From positions 1,736,001-1,800,000 of the forward strand of contig LT700187.1 in the NCBI GenBank assembly GCA_900155415.1: DNA of 64,000 nt, read 5' to 3'. The translations under genes and the position numbers were made by a program. Below the pieces are notes generated by a model that was not told the origin of the DNA, did no database searches, and was given only the letters and a program-made list of their open reading frames with translations. This document shows positions 57,911-64,000 of the stretch, in pieces. The DNA comes from Christensenella massiliensis. GTDB lineage: Bacteria > Bacillota > Clostridia > Christensenellales > Christensenellaceae. The first letter of the stretch is position 1, and the number at the start of each line of letters is the position of its first letter.

Positions 57911-59206
57911 ATGAGCGCCGGGGTATGCATAATGAATAAAAATGGAATTGCCCTCGCAGCAGATAGCGCCCTTACAGTTAGGGGACGTGGGCCGCAACGT
58001 ATCTATAATAATGGGAATAAGTTGTTCTCGGTATCCAAATATCAACCAATCGGAGCGATAGAATATAATAATGCTCAATTTATGGGGATTCCGTTTGAAG
58101 TTATTATCAAACAATTTAGAATATATATCGGGAATCGTAAATTTGAAACAATAGAGAAGTGTGTTTCATGTTTTAAAGATTTTCTTGTAAAAGAACCAAT
58201 GCTATCGCAACTAGCGAAATATGAAAAGTATTTTGTTGAGAGGGTCGCGCAAGACTTTATTGCAGGCGCTGGAGTTGATTTCAACAAATTATATGGTGAA
58301 GCTGTTGAAAAAAATGGTAGCGAGTTAAAGCCAGAAGATTTACAGTCATTACTTGAGCAAACAGTAAGTATCAGCGAACAATATGTTAATGCATTGCCAG
58401 AACTGGGAACAGATATAGATATCAGCTATATAAAAAATAACTATGCGGAAAAAATATATGAAATTATTGATAACAGTTTTAATTTTGATCTTAAAACCAT
58501 AAGTAATGATATACGCTTACGGCTATTTAATGCATCTATAAAGATATTTGAAAAACGCTTTGATAGAGCGGGGTATTGCGGAGTGCTTTTTGCGGGATAT
58601 GGGGAAGAGCTCCTTTTGCCTAGTGCATGTCATTTTTATATATATGGCATTATTAACGGAGTTTTAATTTCACAACCCATTGAAGAGATAAACGTAACTA
58701 ATGAAAAATCCTGTGCCATAATACCACTTGCCCAAGTAGACGTTATGCGAATATTCATAACAGGATTAAGTGATAATATCCTAGACGCAATCAGCAAGAG
58801 TATTTATAGCAGTATAGGCGAAGTAATTGAAAAATCTTGCGACGAAATCCAAAAGAAAGAAATTGTGCGCAAGTGTATTACATCAATTAAAGAAAAAATG
58901 GCACTAGAGTTTACACAACCTGTCCTTTCAACGGTTTCTGCGGTTCCGGTGCAAGAATTGACTCAGTTTGCGGAGATGTTGGTGAGTCTTACTTCCATGA
59001 GAAGACATGTCGAAGACAATATGAATTTAGATACGGTAGGTGGCCCAATAGATGTTTCGGTTATCACGAAATCCGATGGATTTATTTGGATTAATCGAAA
59101 ACATTATTTTGATAAAGAATTAAATCCTCAGTATATGTTTACACACTACAATTATGGTGATAAAATAGTTGAAAAGACTAAAGAAGAGGGAGACGATGAA
59201 ATATGA
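57911..59206 (+). CDS. Proteasome-fold (Ntn) hydrolase-like protein, prophage cargo
   Basis: A 431-aa protein whose first 60 residues match proteasome-beta/HslV/Anbu folds: GVCIMNKNGIALAADSALTV, then NKLFSVSKYQPIGAIEYN. Counting back from Asp18 (Asp17 in HslV), the nucleophile position is Ser2, exposed after Met removal; Lys37 aligns with the catalytic Lys33. It is twice the length of proteasome subunits, with an added helical region (about 60-210) and C-terminal part. The gene is AT-rich, sits after the lysis genes and has its own promoter, all signs of lysogenic cargo. A defence or exclusion role is inference. Confidence 0.7.
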   Translation: MSAGVCIMNKNGIALAADSALTVRGRGPQRIYNNGNKLFSVSKYQPIGAIEYNNAQFMGIPFEVIIKQFRIYIGNRKFETIEKCVSCFKDFLVKEPMLSQLAKYEKYFVERVAQDFIAGAGVDFNKLYGEAVEKNGSELKPEDLQSLLEQTVSISEQYVNALPELGTDIDISYIKNNYAEKIYEIIDNSFNFDLKTISNDIRLRLFNASIKIFEKRFDRAGYCGVLFAGYGEELLLPSACHFYIYGIINGVLISQPIEEINVTNEKSCAIIPLAQVDVMRIFITGLSDNILDAISKSIYSSIGEVIEKSCDEIQKKEIVRKCITSIKEKMALEFTQPVLSTVSAVPVQELTQFAEMLVSLTSMRRHVEDNMNLDTVGGPIDVSVITKSDGFIWINRKHYFDKELNPQYMFTHYNYGDKIVEKTKEEGDDEI

Positions 59207-59370
59207 AAAATGAGAAGCAGTGTATTTCCTCTTATAGCAAAGCAGAAGTTGCACAAAAAATATATTTAGAGTATCTAAAAAAAAATCCGCCTTATAAAGA
59301 GAGTGGAAGAAAGCCGATAAAAGAAGTCGGAAATTTTGTAGAGCAACATAAATCTTTAACACAAATGTAA
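59203..59370 (+). CDS. 55-aa partner protein of the Ntn hydrolase
   Basis: A 55-aa basic protein (KAEVAQKIYLEYLKKNPPYKESGRK) overlapping the hydrolase stop by ATGA, so it is coupled. It is lysine- and tyrosine-rich and could be a substrate, inhibitor or activator. No family recognised. Confidence 0.6.
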   Translation: MKNEKQCISSYSKAEVAQKIYLEYLKKNPPYKESGRKPIKEVGNFVEQHKSLTQM

Positions 59371-59429
59371 TATAATACTAAAGAGATTTTCGGGGTAGGC
59401 AGATACTACCCCTGATTTTTCATAGCACA

Positions 59430-59675
59430 ATGTCAAACTACCCCGACCGCAACCGCATACTCTTATCCCTCAACCGCGCCGCCATTGAACAATGGGATCG
59501 CGAACATGGCGTTCCGCCCATGTTGGACGATGACGGTAATCCCGTGCCGGACGAGATATTCTTCATGGCGGTGCACCGTTTGATTTTGCACATCACGACG
59601 ATCTCGGACGAGGACAAGCAGCGCTCCATCGATTGGCTCACCTCCCACGGATGGGGAACCGGATTAGACAATTAA
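59430..59675 (+). CDS. Small prophage protein of unknown function
   Basis: An 81-aa acidic protein (RILLSLNRAAIEQWDREHGVPPMLDDDGNPVPDEIFFMAVHR) whose composition is GC-richer than the cargo before it. It resembles conserved small proteins near the right end of clostridial prophages. No ribosome site is strong. A terminator follows at once. Confidence 0.6.
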   Translation: MSNYPDRNRILLSLNRAAIEQWDREHGVPPMLDDDGNPVPDEIFFMAVHRLILHITTISDEDKQRSIDWLTSHGWGTGLDN

Positions 59676-59677
59676 AG

Positions 59678-59711
59678 ACCGCCTGCATCGGGTTGATGTG
59701 GGTGGTTTTTT
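59678..59711 (+). terminator. Strong terminator
   Basis: A 12-bp stem (59678-59689 with 59695-59706, several G-U pairs) and a T-tract. Confidence 0.8.
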
Positions 59712-59749
59712 GATTTTATAAACCTATGTAGATAATTCTAATTTTATAT

Positions 59750-59784
59750 TGCTTTCATTAAAAATGAGGATTAAAATGAAAGCA
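59750..59784. other. Inverted repeat in the right-end AT-rich gap
   Basis: tgctttcatt and aatgaaagca (59750-59759, 59775-59784) form a perfect 10-bp stem with a 15-base loop, about 100 bases before the last prophage gene. An operator or RNA hairpin is possible. Confidence 0.4.
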
Positions 59785-59887
59785 CAAAACAGTTTTTACA
59801 TACATCAGATACAAGGGAATAGTGTTTGAGATTGACGGCTGCCATTCATGCCGCCTATGCGTAGAAGCGCGAAAGGAGAGAGGCTTT

Positions 59888-60076
59888 ATGGAGTGGAAAT
59901 TCATGGTTGTTCAGCGGCGCTATTGTAACGGGGAATACGAAGCAGATATCTTTGATAAGAGGGATTTTTGCAAAGAGGATTTTCCCGAAAGTAAACAGTA
60001 TGAGCAGAGATTCTGCCCGTGCGGGAGTTTTGAAAAAGCGGTGCAGGAGATGATGCACTGGCATTCGGATGCTTGA
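59888..60076 (+). CDS. Small prophage protein with Cys residues
   Basis: A 62-aa protein (MEWKFMVVQRRYCNGEYEADIFDKRDFCKEDFPESKQYEQRF with CPCGSFEKA). The ATG at 59888 has AAGGAGAGAGG before it; an upstream extension lacks one. Last gene of the prophage; no family recognised. Confidence 0.6.
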   Translation: MEWKFMVVQRRYCNGEYEADIFDKRDFCKEDFPESKQYEQRFCPCGSFEKAVQEMMHWHSDA

Positions 60077-60091
60077 TACATAATATGGAGA

Positions 60092-60128
60092 AAGGGCCGC
60101 TTGCGCTGACGCGCGGGCGGCCTTTTTT
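60092..60128 (+). terminator. Terminator of the last prophage gene
   Basis: ggccgc / gcggcc (60095-60100, 60117-60122) flanked by AAAG and CTTTTTT. Confidence 0.75.
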
Positions 60129-60138
60129 ATTATTCCTG

Positions 60139-60155
60139 TACACGATTCTTACACG
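60139..60155. repeat. Candidate integrase arm-type site, right end
   Basis: TACACG at 60139-60144 and 60150-60155, 11 bp apart, as at 24609-24625. Confidence 0.5.
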
Positions 60156-60279
60156 TTTTTTCCGAATATCAATATTTTCGTTGAGAACATTTAAAAATGC
60201 TTTCCTGCGAAAATGCCTACATAATGCACTTTTTATAACATTAAAAAATGTATCGAGAAGCGAAAAAATAGTAGAAATA

Positions 60280-60299
60280 ACTCCCCTCATCTCCACCAA
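60280..60299 (+). repeat. Right attachment site core
   Basis: Identical 20 bp to 24546-24565; marks the prophage right boundary. A terminator-like stem (cctgctcgg / ccgagcggg, 60326-60347, then TTTT) lies just beyond, likely the original tmRNA terminator. Confidence 0.9.
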
Positions 60300-60573
60300 G
60301 TCGCGGTGGATTCCGCGATTCATAACCTGCTCGGGTTTCCGAGCGGGTTTTCAAATCGCTTCATCGCCGCTCCTTTGCCGCGAAAAAGCCCGGCGACGCT
60401 CTGGCTATTCGCTTGCAAGCGCGCGAATAACGCTTTCGCTGCCTACCACTTTTTCGCGGTAGCGCGCCTCCGGCGCGCGTGATTGACGAAATAACAATTC
60501 GTTTTGACGGAAACGGGAGGAGAACCAAATTGCGAAGCAATTTCGGTTCGTCTTTAGCCCGCGCAAAGCGCGG

Positions 60574-60591
60574 GACTCCCCTCATCTCCAC
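60574..60591 (+). repeat. Third attachment-core-like copy
   Basis: gactcccctcatctccac matches the tmRNA 3' end at 18 consecutive bases (24545-24562), then diverges. It may be the remnant of an older integration into ssrA. Confidence 0.7.
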
Positions 60592-61048
60592 AACGCTGCA
60601 GCAAACTGCGCTGTGCTTGAAAGCCCCGTTAAAAGTGGGTTTTTTACGTTCGCTCCGTTGCTGCGCATCTTCCGCAACAAGTCGTGTTCATGCTGTCCAA
60701 GCCTTTGCAAACGCGGGTGCTACACGGTAACTTGCTCGCTGTTAACTTTTTGCGGAGTATATATGCGACAAGCAGCTTTTTTAAGAGAGAAAATATACTC
60801 AAGCAAAAAAATTACGCATGCGCGCTTGCTTCGATTTTCTTCATTGAATCCATTCCGTCTTACTGTATTGAGCCTCGGCGGTTCCGCGTTTGCTTGTGCG
60901 CTATTAGGAGAGAGCAAATTTCAGAACGGCTTTTGAGTGATCTTAACATAATAAAGAACGTTCCCTTTTTCTGTATACATATCTGTCCGTTTTTTTATTT
61001 CCATGTACTATTTACAATAGGAAGAGTGCCTTTATCGATACCCGCTTG

Positions 61049-61090
61049 TGTGACCGAATCACAGAAATAATCAAAAAAATAAGCTAATAT
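61049..61090 (+). promoter_or_regulatory. Crp/Fnr-type operator and promoter of the redox operon
   Basis: TGTGA-N5-TCACA (61049-61063) is centred about 41 bp before the start predicted from TAATAT (61085-61090), the class II activator position. No good -35 is present, which fits activation. The regulator may be the Crp/Fnr protein at 63732. Confidence 0.5.
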
Positions 61091-61160
61091 AAATAACAGG
61101 AAAAGGAACAGTACCCATACGAGATATGCAAAAGATGAAAGAAAGGAAACGCGATCAATA

Positions 61161-61358
61161 ATGAAACAGGAAAAAGCAAATATTACAGTAGATCTAAACC
61201 GCTGTCCGCAAAACCATCCGTGTCCGTCGGTCAATATATGTCCGACCGGAGCACTGTACCAAAACGGATTTGACGCTCCCGCAGCGGATATGGAGCAATG
61301 CATCGGCTGTGGCAAGTGCGTAAGGTATTGCCCTATGGGCGCGATCAGCTTGGGATAA
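61161..61358 (+). CDS. 4Fe-4S ferredoxin-like protein
   Basis: A 65-aa protein with CPQNHPCPSVNICP (first group, atypical spacing) and CIGCGKCVRYCP (classic group). At least one, probably two, 4Fe-4S clusters. GAAAGGAAAC precedes the ATG. It opens the redox operon and could pass electrons to or from the flavoenzyme next to it. Confidence 0.87.
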   Translation: MKQEKANITVDLNRCPQNHPCPSVNICPTGALYQNGFDAPAADMEQCIGCGKCVRYCPMGAISLG

Positions 61359-61377
61359 GACAGAGGAAGGAAAAGCT

Positions 61378-63357
61378 ATGGGCAGGAAAATATTGATCGT
61401 CGGAGGCGTGGCTGGGGGAGCTTCGGCTGCCGCACGGCTGAGGAGACTGGACGAGACAACAGAGATCGTCATGCTTGAAAAAGGAGAATATATCTCTTTT
61501 GCGAATTGTGGACTGCCGTATTATATTGGCGGCGAGATCAAAGAAAAGTCAGCGCTGACGCTGCAAACACCGCAGAGCTTCCATGCGCGTTTTAACATAG
61601 ATGTCCGGACTTCTTCGGAAGCAGTGGCAATAGACCGCGTGCATAAAACTGTTTCGGTCAAAGATAAAAAAACAGGCCGCATCTATACGGAAAACTATGA
61701 TAAATTGATTCTTTCTATGGGAGCGGAACCGATGCGCCCGCCGGTCGACGGTTTTGAACTGGAGCGCGTATTTACTCTGCGGACGATTCCGGACACCTAT
61801 CGTATCAAGGCATATATAGAAGAACGTACGCCTAAATCTGCGGTAATTATTGGGGGCGGCTATATCGGCGTAGAAATGGCGGAAAACCTGAAAAAGTCCG
61901 GCCTTGACGTTACGCTGATCGAAATGACGGAGCAGGTGATCGCGCCGCTGGATTATGATATGGCAAGCGATGTGCACAGACATATGGAAGAAAACGGAGT
62001 CAAGCTGCTGCTCAATCATACAGTCCGTTCGATTCAAATAAAAAAAGGAAAATTGGCGGTTACCGTAAACAATGGGGAGCTTTTATGCGATATGGCGGTT
62101 TTGGCGGTCGGCGTCAGGCCGGAGACAAAGATCGCAGGAGAAGCAGGTCTGGCTCTCAGCAGCAGGGGAGCGGTCATCGTAGACGCCTTTATGAGAACGA
62201 ACGATAAAGATATCTATGCGATAGGGGACTGTGCGGAGACTGAGGACTTTGTGACGGGGGAAAAGACACTGATTCCATTGGCAGGCCCGGCAAACAAACA
62301 GGGGCGGATTGCCGCAGACCATATTTGCGGAGAGAAAAACAGCTATACAGGAACGCAGGGCTCGGCGATCTTAAAGGTGTTCGATATGACTGCCGCGGCA
62401 ACGGGAATGAATGAAAAGACGGCTAAACGTATGGGAATACCCTATGAAAAGTCATTCACCTATTCTGCAAGTCATGCCGGATACTATCCGGGCGCGGCAA
62501 ATATGTCGGTCAAGGTCCTGTTCCACCCGCAGACCGGGAAATTGCTGGGTGCACAGCTCGTAGGATATGAGGGGGTGGACAAGCGGTGTGATGTGCTCGC
62601 AACAGCGATCCGCGCAGGGATGACCGTCGAAGACCTAACCAGATTAGAGCTGTGTTATGCACCTCCATATTCTTCCGCAAAAGACCCGGTAAATATGGCG
62701 GGATTTGTAGCTGAAAATATCCTGCGCGGAAAAGTCAAAAATATCCATTGGCACGATATTCCGGAGCTGCCGCGTGACGGAAGCGTACAGCTTGTGGACG
62801 TAAGAAACGAATTGGAATATGCGGGAGGACATATCGGAGGCTTTATCAATATTCCCCTTGATTCTCTGCGCGGACGGCTTGGAGAGCTGGATAAGAGGAA
62901 AAAAGTATATGTGACCTGCCAGATCGGGCTTCGGGGATATATCGCCGCGCGGATCCTGATGCAAAATGGATTTGAGACCTACAATTTAAGCGGAGGATAC
63001 CGCTTATATCAGTCGATTTTCGGAACGGACGGACCGCCGCCGTTCACGAAAGCTATAGAAACACAGGCGCCGGAAATAGCGGAACAAAATGGCGGAAGGA
63101 CGATAACGCTCGACACCTGCGGAATGGCCTGCCCCAAGCCCATGGAAAAACTGGTTTCAGTCCTGAACGAAGCGGAAAACGGAGAGACCGTTCTGTTCAG
63201 GACGACAGACCGGACTCTTGCACAAAATCTGGAAAACGATCGTGTGTCTGCGGGGAGCCGTGTAGACAAGGCGCAAAACGATAAGGGAATTTATACGGTG
63301 TGGCTTAAAAAGGAAGAGGACGGCAAAAAAGACGAACGATATAAAAAAGGAGAATGA
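61378..63357 (+). CDS. CoA-disulfide reductase-type flavoenzyme fused to rhodanese and TusA domains
   Basis: A 659-aa fusion. Residues 1-about 445 are a FAD/NAD(P)H disulfide reductase (IVGGVAGGASAAARLRR, active Cys44 in SFANCGLPYYIGG, VIIGGGYIGVEMAENL, AIGDCAE). Residues about 460-550 form a rhodanese domain with Cys in VYVTCQIGLRGY, and about 575-650 a TusA-like domain (LDTCGMACPKPMEKL). The layout suggests reduction or transfer of persulfide and polysulfide sulfur, with electrons from NAD(P)H, keeping low-molecular-weight thiols reduced. It is followed four bases later by thioredoxin. Confidence 0.93.
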   Translation: MGRKILIVGGVAGGASAAARLRRLDETTEIVMLEKGEYISFANCGLPYYIGGEIKEKSALTLQTPQSFHARFNIDVRTSSEAVAIDRVHKTVSVKDKKTGRIYTENYDKLILSMGAEPMRPPVDGFELERVFTLRTIPDTYRIKAYIEERTPKSAVIIGGGYIGVEMAENLKKSGLDVTLIEMTEQVIAPLDYDMASDVHRHMEENGVKLLLNHTVRSIQIKKGKLAVTVNNGELLCDMAVLAVGVRPETKIAGEAGLALSSRGAVIVDAFMRTNDKDIYAIGDCAETEDFVTGEKTLIPLAGPANKQGRIAADHICGEKNSYTGTQGSAILKVFDMTAAATGMNEKTAKRMGIPYEKSFTYSASHAGYYPGAANMSVKVLFHPQTGKLLGAQLVGYEGVDKRCDVLATAIRAGMTVEDLTRLELCYAPPYSSAKDPVNMAGFVAENILRGKVKNIHWHDIPELPRDGSVQLVDVRNELEYAGGHIGGFINIPLDSLRGRLGELDKRKKVYVTCQIGLRGYIAARILMQNGFETYNLSGGYRLYQSIFGTDGPPPFTKAIETQAPEIAEQNGGRTITLDTCGMACPKPMEKLVSVLNEAENGETVLFRTTDRTLAQNLENDRVSAGSRVDKAQNDKGIYTVWLKKEEDGKKDERYKKGE

Positions 63358-63361
63358 TAAA

Positions 63362-63679
63362 ATGAACGTATTTACTATTACAGAAGAAAATTTCGCCAAA
63401 GAAGTGCTGGAAGCGGACCGGCCCGTACTGCTCGATTTTTGGGCGGCATGGTGCGGCCCGTGCCAGATGGTATCTCCGGTGATCGATGAGATCGCAGACG
63501 AGAATCCGCAGATAAAAGTAGGAAAGATCAATGTGGATGAGCAGCCGGAGCTTGCCGGACAGTTCGATGTCATGAGTATTCCGACCTTGCTGGTCATCAA
63601 AGATGGAAAAGCAGTCAGGAAGACAGTCGGCGCCCGGCCCAAGGAAGCAATATTGGATATGCTCAAAAGCTTTTATTGA
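63362..63679 (+). CDS. trxA: Thioredoxin
   Basis: A 105-aa thioredoxin with the active site WAAWCGPCQMV (about 28-38), the cis-Pro in SIPTLLVI and standard length. It reduces protein disulfides and is likely served by, or works with, the reductase upstream. AAAAGGAG before the ATG; terminator follows. Confidence 0.96.
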   Translation: MNVFTITEENFAKEVLEADRPVLLDFWAAWCGPCQMVSPVIDEIADENPQIKVGKINVDEQPELAGQFDVMSIPTLLVIKDGKAVRKTVGARPKEAILDMLKSFY

Positions 63680-63690
63680 TAGCTCATAGC

Positions 63691-63735
63691 AAAAGGCAGT
63701 TCAGTTCTCGAAATATGAAAGAATTGCCTTTTTAT
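63691..63735. terminator. Bidirectional terminator
   Basis: A 12-bp stem (63691-63702 with 63721-63732, one G-U) flanked by A and T tracts ends both the thioredoxin operon and the convergent regulator gene. Confidence 0.8.
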
Positions 63736-64000
63736 GTTGTAAGATCGCGCAGATGCTTTTTGTCAAGAAGCGTGATGCGGCCGCGGGAAACAGAAACGAG
63801 CCCTTCGCGCTCGAATTGCTTCAGCATCCGCGAAACAACTTCACGTGCGCTGCCAATATATTTTGCGATCTGCTCGTGTGTGAAAAACAGCGTATCAAGA
63901 CCGCTTTTATTGCTTTCATCCAGCAGAAATGCTGCCAGCCTGCCGTCTATTTTCATGAACAACAATTGCTCCATTGCCCACATGACGTCTGAAAAACGGT
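63732..64000 (-). CDS. Crp/Fnr family transcriptional regulator, C-terminal part (partial)
   Basis: The last 88 codons of a regulator whose start lies beyond the right edge. It shows the end of the dimerisation helix (AMEQLLFMKIDGRLAAFLLDES) and the HTH_Crp domain (FTHEQIAKYIGSAREVVSRMLKQFEREGLVSVSRGRITLLDKKHL). The recognition helix keeps R-E-x-x-x-R, which in CRP contacts GTGA. That fits the TGTGA-N5-TCACA site before the ferredoxin gene. The effector domain is not visible. Confidence 0.9.
   Translation of the reverse strand, partial: RFSDVMWAMEQLLFMKIDGRLAAFLLDESNKSGLDTLFFTHEQIAKYIGSAREVVSRMLKQFEREGLVSVSRGRITLLDKKHLRDLTT

Larger units (their letters stand above)
24546..60299. mobile_element. 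Siphovirus-type temperate prophage integrated in ssrA
   Basis: The element is bounded by the 20-bp direct repeat actcccctcatctccaccaa (24546-24565 and 60280-60299), the left copy being the tmRNA 3' end. It contains integrase, an S24 repressor with divergent promoters, replication, terminase, portal, capsid, tail, lysis and cargo modules in the normal order of a Bacillota siphovirus. No disrupted core gene was found, so it may be inducible. A third partial repeat at 60574 suggests an older insertion in the same site. Confidence 0.93.
60300..61160. other. Gene-poor, palindrome-rich host region right of the prophage
   Basis: No credible gene is seen in these 860 bp; the open frames are short, Cys/Arg/Phe-rich and of random-looking composition. 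The first 300 bp hold many stems: tcgcgg/ccgcga (60301-60318), the cctgctcgg terminator, a gcgcgcc/ggcgcgc stem near 60465, gaacc-aaattgc/gcaattt-ggttc near 60520-60550 and cccgcgc/gcgcggg near 60558-60574. A third attachment-like copy lies at 60574-60591. The rest is AT-rich and precedes the redox operon promoter. Confidence 0.5.

Noticed and set aside
60574-60591. A second tmRNA gene ending at the third attachment copy
   Set aside because: Only 18 bp match; the bases before it do not form the T-arm or acceptor stem of tmRNA.
60613-60936. A 107-aa plus-strand open frame right of the prophage
   Set aside because: Its product is rich in Cys, Arg, Phe and Leu, has no ribosome site and overlaps the repeat-rich region; it looks like a chance frame in repeated noncoding DNA.

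Overview
The window is a Gram-positive Clostridia-type chromosome (Bacillota) carrying an intact-looking ~35.8 kb siphovirus-type prophage. The phylum follows from SigH (very close to Bacillus SigH), secG-rnr-smpB-ssrA order, Mini-RNase III (mrnC), ThyX and GGAGG ribosome sites. Mixed GC and many GTG/TTG starts would fit a Christensenellales-like genome, but that family-level guess is inference.

Host left arm (1-24,564). A catabolic operon opens the window: the end of a CUT2 sugar ABC ATPase, its permease and binding lipoprotein, an M81 (MlrC) metallopeptidase, a GH20-like glycosidase, an M24 pita-bread protein lacking most metal ligands, and a small sensory-rhodopsin-transducer-fold protein, closed by a strong terminator. 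Housekeeping genes follow: cysS, two small membrane proteins, a Mrp/NBP35 ATPase, a C_GCAxxG_C_C redox protein, a divergent DUF2871 gene, then a packed cluster cyclase / TIGR01906 / tsaD / amidase / mrnC / thyX / rlmB / sigH, then greA-lysS, a membrane protein, dus, secG, rnr, smpB and tmRNA.

Prophage (24,546-60,299). It is inserted in the 3' end of ssrA, flanked by a 20-bp direct repeat; a third 18-bp copy lies ~275 bp further right. Leftward genes: tyrosine integrase, two different type III toxin-antitoxin modules (CptIN-like and TenpIN-like) whose RNA antitoxin repeats can be read directly with compensatory stem changes, and an S24 repressor. Rightward: a Cro-like gene, a set of small early genes, Gp157, a possible annealing protein, HNH, SSB, replication proteins and a RecA/DnaB-type ATPase, a PDDEXK-like nuclease and an ArpU/RinA-like regulator. 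A ~400-nt gene-free, inverted-repeat-rich segment ending in a perfect terminator separates these from the late genes: terminases, portal, MuF protein, scaffold, capsid, connectors, tail tube, a chaperone with a -1 frameshift, tape measure, tail tip, S74 fibre, endolysin and holin.

The prophage is unusually rich in cargo: two type III TA modules, a MuF protein with a C-terminal DUF6883-like domain followed by a 59-aa candidate immunity gene and two terminators, a SHOCT-domain gene with its own promoter and terminator, a type I TA-like module with convergent promoters sharing the same 11-nt RNA start, and a two-gene unit led by a proteasome-fold (Ntn) hydrolase after the lysis genes.

Host right arm (60,300-64,000). 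A gene-poor, palindrome-rich stretch is followed by a redox operon (ferredoxin, CoA-disulfide reductase fused to rhodanese and TusA domains, thioredoxin) behind a TGTGA-N5-TCACA operator, and a convergent partial Crp/Fnr regulator that may bind it.
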